From positions 780,409-844,408 of the forward strand of contig NZ_ML123050.1 in NCBI RefSeq assembly GCF_003846175.1: 64,000 bases of DNA, given 5' to 3'. Shown here in pieces: positions 1 through 8,691 of the stretch; the first letter of the stretch is position 1, and every line of letters starts with the position of its first letter. The notes below the pieces were generated by a model that was given only the letters and a program-made list of their open reading frames with translations, was not told where the DNA came from and ran no database searches. Source of the DNA: Streptomyces sp. ADI95-17. GTDB lineage: Bacteria > Actinomycetota > Actinomycetes > Streptomycetales > Streptomycetaceae. The position numbers and the translations under genes are program-made.

Positions 1-74
1 CCCGGGGCGAAGTGCGGGGGTCGCCGCCGTGGCACACCGGTGGCGACCGCGCGAGGTCTACGGAGCGACGGTGT

Positions 75-1976
75 TCACGGGGTGACGATGGCGAAGCCGG
101 GGTCGGGCTCGCCGAGGTGGCCGAGCAGTTCGTCCACCTTCGCGAGATCACCGTCGGCCTTCGCCCTCCCCTGCTCCACCAGACCGGGGACGGACGCCTC
201 GCCCAGGAGCACGGCGCGCAGGGCGTCCTCGTCGAGCGTCACCTCGACGTCCGGCTCGCCGGCCGCGGGCCCGATGCCCGTCACATGGGTGAGCACGCCG
301 TTGCGCAGCCGCATGGTGACGGGTTCCCGGTCCTTCACGCTCCAGCGGACGCAGATGTCCGCGTCCCAGCTGCGGGGTCCGTCGACACGGATGGCGAGGG
401 CGTCGAAGAGCTGGTCGAGCGTCAGGGCGCGCATGAAATCGGGGGCCGCGGTGGTGGTCGGGGTGCCGACCGGGCCGTGGCGAAGTTCCAGCGCCCCGGT
501 GAGATAGAAATTGCGCCAGGTGCCGTTCTCGCTGCCGTAGCCGAGTTGTTCCAGGGCGTCGGCCTGGAGGTCGCGGGCCTCGGCGTTGTCCGGGTCGGCG
601 AACACCACGTGGTTGACGACCTGGACCACCCAGCGGAAGTCTCCGGCGGCGAAGGACTCACGCGCCCGGCGCAGCACCTCGTCGGCGCCGCCCATGAACT
701 CGACGTACCTCGTGGCGCTCTGGACCGGCGGGTGCTCCCACAGATGCGCGGGGTTCCCGTCGAACCATCCCATGTACCGCTGGTAGACGGCCTTCGTGTT
801 GTGGCTGACCGATCCGTAGTAGCCGTGGGTGTGCCAGGCCCGTTCCAGGGCGGGCGGCATCTCCATCATCTCCGCGATCTCCAGCGGGGTGTGTCCCCGG
901 TTGAGCATGCGCAGGGTCTGGTCGTGCAGATAGGCGTAGACGTCGCGCTGTTCGGTGAGGAACTCGACGGCGCGCTCGCGGCCCCATACGGGCCAGTGGT
1001 GCGAGGCGAAGGCGACGTCGGTGCTGTCGCCGAAGAGGCCGACGGCCTCCGTCAGGTACCGGGCCCACTCCCTCGGGTCGCGCACCTCGGCGCCGCGCAG
1101 CGTCAGGAGGTTGTGCAGGTTGTGGGTGGCGTTCTCCGCCATGCAGAGCGCCGAGCGGTCGGGGAAGTGGATGTTCAGCTCGGCGGGGGCCTCGGTTCCG
1201 GGTGTCATCTGGAAGACCATCCGGATGCCGTCCACCGACTCCGTCTGCCCGGTGCGGGTGATGTCCAGCGTGGGCGGGATCAGTCCGACGGAGCCCGTGG
1301 AGGTCGTCTGTCCGAGTCCCGCTCCGATCTGGCCCCGCTCGCCCGTCGGCAGCGCGGCACCGTACATGTAGGCGGCGCGGCGGGCCATCGCCGTGCCGGC
1401 GTAGACGTTCTCGCTGACGGCGTGCTCCAGGAACCCCCTGGGGGCGATCACCGGAACACCGCCCCCGATGTCGGCGTCGGTCACCACGCCCCGTACGCCG
1501 CCGAAGTGGTCGACGTGGCTGTGGGTGTACAGGACGCCGGTCACCGGGCGGTCACCCCGGTGTTCGCGGTACAGGGCGAGGGCGGCGGCAGCGGTCTCCG
1601 CCGAGATGAGGGGGTCGATCACCAGGACGCCCCGCTCCCCCTCCACCACCGTCATGTTGGACAGGTCGAAGCCGCGGATCTGGTAGATGCCCTCGACCAC
1701 TTCGAACAGGCCGTGGTCGGCCGAGAGACGGCTCTGGCGCCACAGGCTGGGGTTGGCCTCGTCGGGGCAGTCCCCGGCGAGGAATCCGTAGGCTTCGAGG
1801 TCCCAGACCGTGCGTCCCGCGGCGTCACGGATCACCGGCTCGTCGGCGGTCCCGATGAATCCCCGGCGGGCGTCGTCGAGGTCGCGGGTGTCGTCGAAGG
1901 GGAATCGCCGCAGGATCGCGGCGTTGCCCTCCGCTATCCGGCGTTGCGCGGGCTTGCAGTCCGTCTTCCGGGTCAT
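75..1976 (-). CDS. alkyl sulfatase-like metallo-beta-lactamase-fold hydrolase (SdsA1 type)
   Basis: Predicted 633-residue enzyme that hydrolyses alkyl sulfate esters, or another ester, with a binuclear zinc site. The metal motif THSHVDHFGG lies near residue 153, and the segment around ENVYAGTAMARRAAYMYG is typical of SdsA1-type alkyl sulfatases. After the metallo-beta-lactamase domain come an alkyl-sulfatase dimerisation region and a C-terminal SCP2-like lipid-binding domain, giving the usual family length of 630-660. The start MTRKTDCK was chosen because it gives that length; the open frame runs further upstream only as GC-rich shadow. I see no signal peptide, so it is probably cytoplasmic, unlike the secreted Pseudomonas SdsA1. 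It is divergent from the DUF2254 gene across about 290 bases in which I see no further gene. The exact substrate is unknown. Confidence 0.87.
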   Translation of the reverse strand: MTRKTDCKPAQRRIAEGNAAILRRFPFDDTRDLDDARRGFIGTADEPVIRDAAGRTVWDLEAYGFLAGDCPDEANPSLWRQSRLSADHGLFEVVEGIYQIRGFDLSNMTVVEGERGVLVIDPLISAETAAAALALYREHRGDRPVTGVLYTHSHVDHFGGVRGVVTDADIGGGVPVIAPRGFLEHAVSENVYAGTAMARRAAYMYGAALPTGERGQIGAGLGQTTSTGSVGLIPPTLDITRTGQTESVDGIRMVFQMTPGTEAPAELNIHFPDRSALCMAENATHNLHNLLTLRGAEVRDPREWARYLTEAVGLFGDSTDVAFASHHWPVWGRERAVEFLTEQRDVYAYLHDQTLRMLNRGHTPLEIAEMMEMPPALERAWHTHGYYGSVSHNTKAVYQRYMGWFDGNPAHLWEHPPVQSATRYVEFMGGADEVLRRARESFAAGDFRWVVQVVNHVVFADPDNAEARDLQADALEQLGYGSENGTWRNFYLTGALELRHGPVGTPTTTAAPDFMRALTLDQLFDALAIRVDGPRSWDADICVRWSVKDREPVTMRLRNGVLTHVTGIGPAAGEPDVEVTLDEDALRAVLLGEASVPGLVEQGRAKADGDLAKVDELLGHLGEPDPGFAIVTP

Positions 1977-2270
1977 CTTTTCGGTCTCCCTCTCGCGCGG
2001 CCCCTCGGCCGAAGTGCGCGGACGCGTCCGGCCCACCCTCCGACGGCGGGCATCGGGGCACGATCGGGGCTGCTCCGAACGGGGGACGCGAGGGCGGGGC
2101 CGGGCCCGTTGCCGTACCGGGCCTCGTCGCCCGCCCGGAGCATCGCGGCTTGTGGGACCTGTGGCGGGGTTCCACGATGGCGGTCTCGGACGTGACGGCA
2201 TCGGGGTCAGGAGAGGTATGAGCAGCGCCGCATCCCCGCCCGGCCCCGCGCACTCCCCGCACGCCCCACG

Positions 2271-3590
2271 ATGACGCCGCCCGCCCGCGCCCGGGCACCC
2301 CGCCGCAGCAGGGGCTCCAACCGGGCCCGCAACGTACGCAGCCGCGGCGCGGCCGTTCTGCTGGTCGTGCTGGGCGCCTTCCTCGGGTGGGCCGTACCCC
2401 GCTGGGAGCAGCATCTGCCGTCGACGGGGCTGGGGTTCGACGCGTCGACGGCGCAGGCGACGCTCGCCGCCATCGCGGGCGGCATGATCACGCTCGCCGG
2501 TTTCATCGTCACGGCGATCACGCTCGTGATCCAGACCGTCCAGTCGATGTCGCCCCGGCTGGTCTCGGCGCTGGGGCATTTCAGCCGGTACCTGGTGCTC
2601 TTCGGACTGCTGATCGGCACCGCTCTGTACGCGCTCGTGGCCCTCAGCCAGGTGCAGAACGATCTGGTCCCCCGGGGAAGCGTCACCCTCGCCGTGGGGC
2701 TGGTGCTGGTCGATTCCGTCGTCGTGCTCCGTCTCCTGGCCTCCCTGCGGCACGCGGTGACGGGCGGCGGCCTCTCGCGCGGGGTCGCCGAACGGCTGCG
2801 CACCGTCATCGACCAGACGTATCCGCCGGGGCCCGCGGTGCCAGTGCCGCCCACCGCCGACGACACCCACCGCGGCGCCCGCGTACCCGTCGTCCACGGG
2901 GGCGGGCCGGCCGTCCTGCTCTCCGTCGACGAGCCGAGGCTGGTACGGCTCGCCGCCCGCCGCGGTCTGCGGATCCGCTTCGTCCGCGCGATCGGGGACT
3001 TCGCGGGGGCCGGTGCCACGATCGCGTTCGTGGAGCCGGTGGGCGGCGGGGGCAGTGTGGACGTCCGCCGGGCGGCGCGCGTCGCCGCCTGTGTCCGGTA
3101 CGGCCCCAGCCGCACCGTGGAGCAGGACGCCGCGTACGGGTTCCGGCTGCTGGCCGACATCGCGATCAGGGCGCTCTCACCGGCCGTGAACGACCCGACG
3201 ACAGCGGTACAGGCCCTGGACCAGATCGAGGACGCGCTCCTGCGGCTGTCGCGACGCTCCCTGGGCGACGCCTGGCTGCTCGACGGCAGCGGCACTCCCC
3301 GGGTGTCGTACCCGGCGCCCGGCTGGGCGGACTTCGTCTCCCTCGCCCTGGACGAGACGCTGCTGTACGGCTCGTCCAACCCGCAGGTCGTCCGGCGCCT
3401 TCGCGCGCTGCTGGAGCACGTGACCGCCGCCGCGCCGCAGTCGCGCAGGCCGGAACTCGCCCGGCGCACGGCCGCGTTGGATCGCCTGTCCGCGACGGCC
3501 CTCTCCGACCCCCTGCTGTCTGCGGTCGCGGACGTCCCCGACCACCAGGGTCTGGGCGGCTCGGCCCCTCGGGGGGACTCCCCCGGCTGA
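2271..3590 (+). CDS. DUF2254 domain-containing membrane protein
   Basis: A 439-residue predicted inner-membrane protein of the DUF2254 family, whose function is not established. Four hydrophobic helices are visible in the first 160 residues: near GAAVLLVVLGAFLGW, then MITLAGFIVTAITLV, YLVLFGLLIGTALYALV and LAVGLVLVDSVVVLRLL. A soluble C-terminal half follows, with the family-typical stretch around LLADIAIRALSPAVNDPTTA. The ATG start gives a short basic N-terminus ahead of helix 1, which fits an inside-positive orientation. It converges on the MFS gene with a gap of about 45 bases. The C-terminus is rich in Gly, Pro and Ser and probably disordered. Confidence 0.85.
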   Translation: MTPPARARAPRRSRGSNRARNVRSRGAAVLLVVLGAFLGWAVPRWEQHLPSTGLGFDASTAQATLAAIAGGMITLAGFIVTAITLVIQTVQSMSPRLVSALGHFSRYLVLFGLLIGTALYALVALSQVQNDLVPRGSVTLAVGLVLVDSVVVLRLLASLRHAVTGGGLSRGVAERLRTVIDQTYPPGPAVPVPPTADDTHRGARVPVVHGGGPAVLLSVDEPRLVRLAARRGLRIRFVRAIGDFAGAGATIAFVEPVGGGGSVDVRRAARVAACVRYGPSRTVEQDAAYGFRLLADIAIRALSPAVNDPTTAVQALDQIEDALLRLSRRSLGDAWLLDGSGTPRVSYPAPGWADFVSLALDETLLYGSSNPQVVRRLRALLEHVTAAAPQSRRPELARRTAALDRLSATALSDPLLSAVADVPDHQGLGGSAPRGDSPG

Positions 3591-3635
3591 GGCCGGAGCG
3601 GTGTCCGTGGTCCGCACCGGGCCGCCGCCCATGTG

Positions 3636-5006
3636 TCATGGAGCCACCGGCCGACTGCCGGCGTCCGCGTCGTCGGTACCGCCCTCGGCGTTGTCCGGTG
3701 CGTTGTCCTCAGTGTTGTCCGGTGCGTTGTCCTCGGTGTTGTCCGGTGCGTTGTCCGGGGCCAGGGAACGGATGCGGGGTATCGGCGAGGGCAGCAGCCA
3801 GAGCAGCGACAGGGCTCCGCCGACGGCGGCGACGAGCAGCGTGGCCCGCAGGCCGACGAGGGTGGCGAGCAGCCCGCCGACGACGGCGCCGACGGGGCGT
3901 ATGCCGTAGTTGATCGTGCTGTACGCACCGGCCACCCGGCTGCGCATGCCGTCGGGGATCACCGCGGCCTGGAGGGAGTTGAGGTTGACGTCGAACAGCA
4001 TGACGCCGAAGCCCGAGACGAACTGGGCCGCGGCCAGGGCTCCGGCGCGGAGCCAGAGCGGGCCGCCCGCGGCGGCGGCGATGGCGAGCGGCGCCGGGAA
4101 CAGCACCGCACCCAGGGAGATGCTGCGCCCCACGCCGAAGCGGAGCGAGATCCTCGGGGCGAGCACCGCGCCGAGGAGCGCACCGGTCGCGCCGATCCCG
4201 AACGCGATGCCGATCACTCCGGCGGAGAGTCCGAGGCTCCGGCTGGCGTACAGCACGAACAGTCCGCTGCCCGCCACGAAGGTGAAGAAGTTGACGGTGG
4301 CCGCGCAGCCGAGCCCGGCCCGCAGTACCGGATGCCGGACGACGAAGGCCAGGCCGTCCCTGGCGCGCCGCAGCAGTGAGGGCTCCGCGGTGGCGGCGGC
4401 CGGCGGTTCGGCGACCGGGACCCTGCTGATCAGGACCGCCGACGCCAGGAACGTCAGGGCGTCCACCACTATGGCCACGGGCGCGGTCAGCACCTGGACC
4501 AGTGGGCCGCCGATGGCCGGTCCCGCGACGAACGACACGGACCGGGCGGCGCTCAGCTTGCTGTTGGCGTCGACGTAGGAAGCGCGCGGCACCAGGCGCA
4601 CGAAGAACGGCGGATAGGCGGTGTTGAACAGCACTCCCGCGGCGCCGGTCAGCAGCGCCACGACGTACAGCTGCCCCAGGGTCACCGCGTCCAGGAGGTA
4701 GGCCGCCGGGAGGCTGAGCAGCACCGCGGCCCGCACCAGGTCGGCGAGGATCATCAGTCGGCGTTTGCGGGCCCGGTGGTCGACCCAGGCCCCCAGGACC
4801 ATGGCCAGCAGGTTCGGCGTCCAGATGAGCGCGGTCAGCCACGCCACCTCGTTGGCTGTGGCGTCCAGGGCGCCGACGGCGATCAGGGGCAGGGCCAGCT
4901 CGGTGATCCGGTCGCCGAACTGCGAGACGGACTGACCGGCCCAGAAGCGGCGGAACCGCCGGTCCCGCCACAGCGATGGCTCGGCGCTCCGCGCCGGGCC
5001 GGTCAC
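3636..5006 (-). CDS. MFS transporter with tandem acidic C-terminal repeats
   Basis: A 456-residue major facilitator superfamily transporter with about 12 hydrophobic segments, resembling actinomycete enterobactin/macrolide-type exporters. The N-terminus RRFRRFWAGQSVSQFGDRI and the motif-A-like loop WVDHRARKRRLM between helices 2 and 3 support this. The GTG start overlaps the stop of the upstream ArsR gene by four bases (GTGA), so the two are translationally coupled; a repressor-exporter pair is the natural reading, with an unknown drug or metabolite as ligand. The last ~45 residues are hydrophilic and carry APDN/TEDN units encoded by a 24-base tandem repeat. The open frame continues upstream within the regulator but has no plausible earlier start. 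Confidence 0.87.
   Translation of the reverse strand: MTGPARSAEPSLWRDRRFRRFWAGQSVSQFGDRITELALPLIAVGALDATANEVAWLTALIWTPNLLAMVLGAWVDHRARKRRLMILADLVRAAVLLSLPAAYLLDAVTLGQLYVVALLTGAAGVLFNTAYPPFFVRLVPRASYVDANSKLSAARSVSFVAGPAIGGPLVQVLTAPVAIVVDALTFLASAVLISRVPVAEPPAAATAEPSLLRRARDGLAFVVRHPVLRAGLGCAATVNFFTFVAGSGLFVLYASRSLGLSAGVIGIAFGIGATGALLGAVLAPRISLRFGVGRSISLGAVLFPAPLAIAAAAGGPLWLRAGALAAAQFVSGFGVMLFDVNLNSLQAAVIPDGMRSRVAGAYSTINYGIRPVGAVVGGLLATLVGLRATLLVAAVGGALSLLWLLPSPIPRIRSLAPDNAPDNTEDNAPDNTEDNAPDNAEGGTDDADAGSRPVAP
3690..3757. repeat. 24-bp tandem repeat inside the MFS gene
   Basis: Two nearly identical 24-base units (3690-3713 and 3714-3737, one substitution apart) are followed by a third partial unit to about 3757. 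They are in frame with the minus-strand transporter gene and encode alternating APDN and TEDN tetrapeptides in its cytoplasmic tail. The unit length is a multiple of three, so gain or loss of copies would keep the frame. Confidence 0.85.
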
Positions 5007-5611
5007 GGTGTCCGCCCGGTCTGCTCCTCGGCGCCTTCCGGCAGGACGTAGCGCAGCAGCCGGACGCCGCGGGCCCCGGCGGGCCGCTCGGCCACGTCGC
5101 GGGTGACGTAGGGCGCGAGAAGGCGCTCGATGCCGTCCTCGATGGCCGCGAGTTCCTCGGCGGAGACGACGACGCGGGTGTTGGCCAGCCCGGCGTGCCC
5201 GAGCCAGGCCGGGTCGAGTCCGGGTTCGACCTCGGCGGCCCATCGTTCCGGGAGGCCGGCGGAGCGCCGGAACATCTCCTGCGACAGCACCCGCGCGGCC
5301 GACCGGCCCTCCTCGTCGGCCGGGTCCTGCGGCGTCTCGAACCGGAAGCCGCTCGCCACCGCCTCCCACCGCCGTTGACGGCGGTCCGGGCCCGGTTCGC
5401 TGTCGCGGACCAGTCCGAAGCCTGCCAGGTGGCGCAGATGCCAACTGGTCACGGATGGAGTCGCTCCCACGTCGGGCGCGAGCTGTGTGGCGGTCGCGGG
5501 CCCGTGCCGCTGAAGGTGGTCGAGGATTGCCAGCCGCACCGGATGTGCCAGTGCCCGCATGGCCTGCGGATCGGTGATCTCGATATCGCCCAGTCGGTTA
5601 TTGGAATCCAT
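5003..5611 (-). CDS. ArsR-family winged-helix transcriptional regulator
   Basis: A 202-residue regulator with an N-terminal winged helix: PQAMRALAHPVRLAILDHL opens the domain, and TPSVTSWHLRHLAGFGLV is the recognition-helix region. The C-terminal half resembles those of actinomycete helix-turn-helix proteins paired with exporters. I chose MDSNNRLGD because an upstream in-frame ATG at 5632 lies inside an operator-like palindrome and has no visible ribosome site. Its stop overlaps the GTG start of the MFS gene, so the pair forms an operon. Two inverted repeats directly upstream suggest it represses its own operon. There is no metal-binding cysteine cluster typical of metal-sensing ArsR proteins, so a small organic ligand is more likely. 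Confidence 0.85.
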   Translation of the reverse strand: MDSNNRLGDIEITDPQAMRALAHPVRLAILDHLQRHGPATATQLAPDVGATPSVTSWHLRHLAGFGLVRDSEPGPDRRQRRWEAVASGFRFETPQDPADEEGRSAARVLSQEMFRRSAGLPERWAAEVEPGLDPAWLGHAGLANTRVVVSAEELAAIEDGIERLLAPYVTRDVAERPAGARGVRLLRYVLPEGAEEQTGRTP

Positions 5612-5614
5612 AAC

Positions 5615-5655
5615 GTGAGAGCTTCCTCTCATAATATGTGAGAGTCAACTCTCAC
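5615..5655. promoter_or_regulatory. Paired operator-like inverted repeats upstream of the ArsR gene
   Basis: Two 18-base elements with the same arms lie side by side: 5615-5632 (GTGAGAG-CTTC-CTCTCAT, one arm mismatch) and 5638-5655 (GTGAGAGT-CA-ACTCTCAC, perfect 8-base arms). Their centres are 23 bases apart, about two helical turns. They sit immediately upstream of the ArsR/MFS operon and within the leader of the divergent sensor gene, so a dimeric regulator bound here could control both directions. Assignment to the adjacent ArsR protein is inference from position. Confidence 0.7.
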
Positions 5656-5772
5656 ATCTGTGCTCCGAGCGGCCTGCGGGCGGCCCCCGGTGGCGAAGTC
5701 CGCAGGGTGCGCCGACGCTTGTCCCTAACCTGCCGATCCGGGCGGGCGGCGGAGCCTGATGGGGGTGAATCC

Positions 5773-7869
5773 GTGTCGGACGTGTCGGACGCCGGTGCGC
5801 CGGTGCCCGCTTCGGCAGGGGCCGACGACATGGCGGCGGCGATCCTGCACAGCCTGTTCACCCAGTCCGCCGTGGGGCTGCATGTCCTGGACACGCAGTT
5901 GCGGGTGGTGCGGACGAACGTCCTCTCCGACGCCGTTCCGGCCGAGCGCCTGGCAGGGCAGTACTTCACCGACGCGTACCGGGTGGAGCGGCCGCACGAG
6001 GCGGAGCGGGTGCTGCGCGAAGTGCTGGACAGCGGGGTGGCCGTGCGCGATCTGGTGGTCCGCGGCCGGCTCGCGGACAGTCCCGGCCGCGATCGCAGTC
6101 TCAAGGTCTCCGTCCACCGGCTGGACGACGCGCGGGGGCGGACGCTCGGGCTGCTGGCCACGCTCGTCGACGTCGACGAGCAGGAGAAGGCGCGCACCCG
6201 GGCGGCCTGCCTGGCCGCGGTGCGTACCCGGGTGGGCAGGTCGCTCGATGTGGCGGCCACCTGCGAGGGGCTGGTGACGGCCGTGGTGCCGGTCTTCGCC
6301 GACCTGGCCGTCGTCGAGGTGGTGGACGAGGTGCTGCGAGGGTCGGATCCGCCGCCGGGGCCGTTGGGGCACGATGTGCCGCTGCGCCGGGTGGCCCTGC
6401 GGGGTCACGGTGCGGACGGCCACCGGGACGGCCTCGTGGGCGAGATGCGCCGGCTGCCCGCCCGTACGCCCTACGCACTGGCCGTGTCGGACCTCCGGCC
6501 CCGCCTGGTACGGATCGGTGCCCGTACGCCCTGGCTCGGCACGGCCCCCGAGAGCGCGCGGCTGATCGAGGCGACCGGGGCCCACTCCATGATCGTGGTG
6601 CCGCTGAAACTGCACGGCGCGGTCCTCGGCCTGGTGAGCCTCTACCGGTGCCGGGACTCGGAGCCCTTCGAGGAGAACGATCTCCCGCTGACACTGACGG
6701 CCGCCGCCCATGTCGCCCTCAGCATCGACAACGCACGGCAGTACGAGCGCGACCATGTGATCGCGTCCATCGTCCAGCGCCGACTCCTGCCGCAGAGCGA
6801 CGACGACAACGTCGCCCTGGAGACCGCCCATGTCCTGCTGCCCGGACGCAACAGCGGCTCCTGGTTCGACACCATCGGTCTCTCCGGTGCCCGCACCGCG
6901 CTGGTGGTCGGCGCCGTCGAGGGTCCGGGGCTCCAGACGGCCATCACCATGGGCCAGCTGCGGACCGCCCTCCACGCACTGGCCGGTCTCGACCTGGAGC
7001 CCGACGAGGTGCTGGCCAGGCTGGCCGACACCGCCGACCGCCTGGCCAGGGAGCGGGAGGCGCTGCCGCCCGCGGACCGGCTGCTCGGGCAGTCCCTCAC
7101 GGCCACGTGCATGTACGCCGTCCACGACCCGTTCGCCGGCACCTGCACCATCGCCCGGGCGGGGGACGCGACCGCGGGTCTCCTCGCCCCCGACGGCAGC
7201 ACGGTCCCGCTGGACGTGCCCGAGGGCCCCCGGCTCTTCTCCGTCGACAGCGCCCCCTTCGCCACCGGCACGTTCGCGCTCGACGAAGGCAGCGTCCTGG
7301 CGTTCTTCTCCGGCACCCCCATGCCCGAGGGCCGGCGGCCGGCCGGTCTGCGCGAGGCCCTCTCCGATTCCGGCCGCGGCCTTCAGGACCTGTGCGACGA
7401 CGTGGTCTACAACCTGCCGGCCGACGCGCACCGGGAGGGCGCGGCCCTGCTCCTCGCCCGCACCGGCGCCGTCCCGCCGGACCGGTTCTCGACCTGGGAG
7501 CTGCCCAGCGACCGGACTTCCCCCGGCGTCGCCCGCACGCTCGTGCGCGACCGGCTCGACGGCTGGCACCTCGACGAGGAGACGATCGAGGCGACCGAGC
7601 TCATCGTGAGCGAACTGGTCACCAACGCGGTGCGCTACGGCACCCCTCCACTGCGGCTCCGGCTGATCCTGGACCGCACGCTCACCTGCGAAGTGCACGA
7701 CGGCAGCCCGGTCTCGCCCCATCTGCGCCACGCCCGCACCGTCGACGAGGGCGGGCGCGGGCTGTTCATCGTCTCCCAGCTCGCCGCCCACTGGGGCACC
7801 CGGTACGGCACCGACGGCAAGACCCTGTGGACCGAGCAGGAGATCGGGCCGGACGCGGACGGCTCCTGA
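5773..7869 (+). CDS. PAS-GAF-PP2C(SpoIIE-like)-HATPase signalling protein with degenerate phosphatase domain
   Basis: A 698-residue cytoplasmic multidomain protein of the actinomycete anti-sigma/anti-anti-sigma type. In order: a PAS domain (about residues 20-130, LFTQSAVGLHVLDTQLRVV), a GAF domain (about 140-320), a SpoIIE-like PP2C domain (about 340-565), and an RsbW-like ATPase (about 575-695, with N-box SELVTNAVRYG and the late motif EGGRGLFIVSQLA). The PP2C metal ligands appear lost: the usual GGDWYD is SGSWFD, the usual GDVxGHG is GAVEGPG, and the usual terminal DD(V/I)ALL is EGAALL. It may bind partners without removing phosphate. The GTG start VSDVSDAG follows a purine-rich stretch; an earlier in-frame ATG falls in the ArsR operator region and is less likely. 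Confidence 0.88.
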   Translation: MSDVSDAGAPVPASAGADDMAAAILHSLFTQSAVGLHVLDTQLRVVRTNVLSDAVPAERLAGQYFTDAYRVERPHEAERVLREVLDSGVAVRDLVVRGRLADSPGRDRSLKVSVHRLDDARGRTLGLLATLVDVDEQEKARTRAACLAAVRTRVGRSLDVAATCEGLVTAVVPVFADLAVVEVVDEVLRGSDPPPGPLGHDVPLRRVALRGHGADGHRDGLVGEMRRLPARTPYALAVSDLRPRLVRIGARTPWLGTAPESARLIEATGAHSMIVVPLKLHGAVLGLVSLYRCRDSEPFEENDLPLTLTAAAHVALSIDNARQYERDHVIASIVQRRLLPQSDDDNVALETAHVLLPGRNSGSWFDTIGLSGARTALVVGAVEGPGLQTAITMGQLRTALHALAGLDLEPDEVLARLADTADRLAREREALPPADRLLGQSLTATCMYAVHDPFAGTCTIARAGDATAGLLAPDGSTVPLDVPEGPRLFSVDSAPFATGTFALDEGSVLAFFSGTPMPEGRRPAGLREALSDSGRGLQDLCDDVVYNLPADAHREGAALLLARTGAVPPDRFSTWELPSDRTSPGVARTLVRDRLDGWHLDEETIEATELIVSELVTNAVRYGTPPLRLRLILDRTLTCEVHDGSPVSPHLRHARTVDEGGRGLFIVSQLAAHWGTRYGTDGKTLWTEQEIGPDADGS

Positions 7870-7963
7870 CCGGCGCGGGGCGGCTCCGGCGGGCAGCCGC
7901 CCGGCCGCGCGCCGGGCCATTGCACCCGGGGAACAACAGTGGTTGGCTGGACAACGGAAGATA

Positions 7964-7977
7964 TGAATCGGGGTTCA
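7964..7977. promoter_or_regulatory. Possible TetR operator
   Basis: The 14-base element TGAATCGGGGTTCA has TGAA/TTCA arms and lies four bases before the ATG of the TetR-family gene. Its position fits autoregulation by the encoded repressor. The arms are short, so the call is tentative. Confidence 0.4.
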
Positions 7978-7981
7978 GATC

Positions 7982-8593
7982 ATGACCTACCGACCCACCG
8001 CCCGCACGGAGGCGACCCGCCTCGCCCACCGTGAGCGACTGCTCGACGCGGCGCGGCAGCTGCTCGCGGAGGGCGGATACCCGGCGGCCGGCATCTCCGC
8101 GCTCGCCCGGCGGGCCGGCGTCGCCACCGGCAGCGTGTACAACCACTTCGCCTCCAAGCAGGAGCTGCTCGCCGCGGTCTTCCGGCACGTCGCGGGCCAT
8201 GAGCTGAGCGCGGTACGGGGGGCCGTGCAGGCACGGAGCGGTTCCACCGAGCAGCTGAGCGCGCTCGTCGAGGTCTTCTCGTACCGCGCGCTGAGCAGCC
8301 CCCGTACGGCCTGGGCACTGCTGGCCGAACCGGTCGACCCGCTCGTCGAGGAGGAGCGGCTCACCTACCGGCGCGGCTACCACCTGCTCGCCGAGACGGT
8401 CATCGTCGCGGGCATCTCGGCGGGCGAACTGCCCCAGCAGAACGCTCAGTTGTCGGCCGCCGCCGTGATCGGGGCGGTCGGCGAGGCGCTGCTCGGCCCG
8501 CTCTCGCCGGTCGGCGCGCGAACGGATCCGGAGCCCGTCGTGGCGAGCGTCACCGCGCTGTGCCTCAGAGCGGTCGGGGCCCGGAGTACCTGA
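7982..8593 (+). CDS. TetR/AcrR-family transcriptional regulator
   Basis: A 203-residue repressor with the canonical TetR N-terminal domain: AHRERLLDAARQLLAEGGY, the helix-turn-helix SALARRAGVATGSVYNHF, then ASKQELLAAVF. The C-terminal ligand-binding half is variable, so the inducer cannot be read. The ATG start gives the expected short N-terminal arm. aidB follows on the same strand after about 100 bases; the regulator may control itself and that gene, and an imperfect palindrome sits just before its start. In other actinomycetes TetR regulators frequently sit next to acyl-CoA dehydrogenase-fold genes. Confidence 0.9.
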   Translation: MTYRPTARTEATRLAHRERLLDAARQLLAEGGYPAAGISALARRAGVATGSVYNHFASKQELLAAVFRHVAGHELSAVRGAVQARSGSTEQLSALVEVFSYRALSSPRTAWALLAEPVDPLVEEERLTYRRGYHLLAETVIVAGISAGELPQQNAQLSAAAVIGAVGEALLGPLSPVGARTDPEPVVASVTALCLRAVGARST

Positions 8594-8691
8594 ACCCGGG
8601 CCGCCCGCCGCCGTACCGATTCCCCCGACTCGCTTCCCCCGCCGCGCCGACCATCCACCAGAACCCTCGACCCAGGACAGGACCACCCGCC

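Noticed and set aside
12..2195. Long open frame (727 codons) on the plus strand opposite the alkyl sulfatase gene
   Set aside because: It is a GC-rich shadow: its translation is rich in Gly, Val, Ala, Arg and His without recognisable motifs, while the minus strand encodes a family protein with an intact zinc site.
3690..3757. CRISPR-like repeat array
   Set aside because: The units are directly adjacent without spacers, are in frame within a coding region and encode APDN/TEDN repeats.
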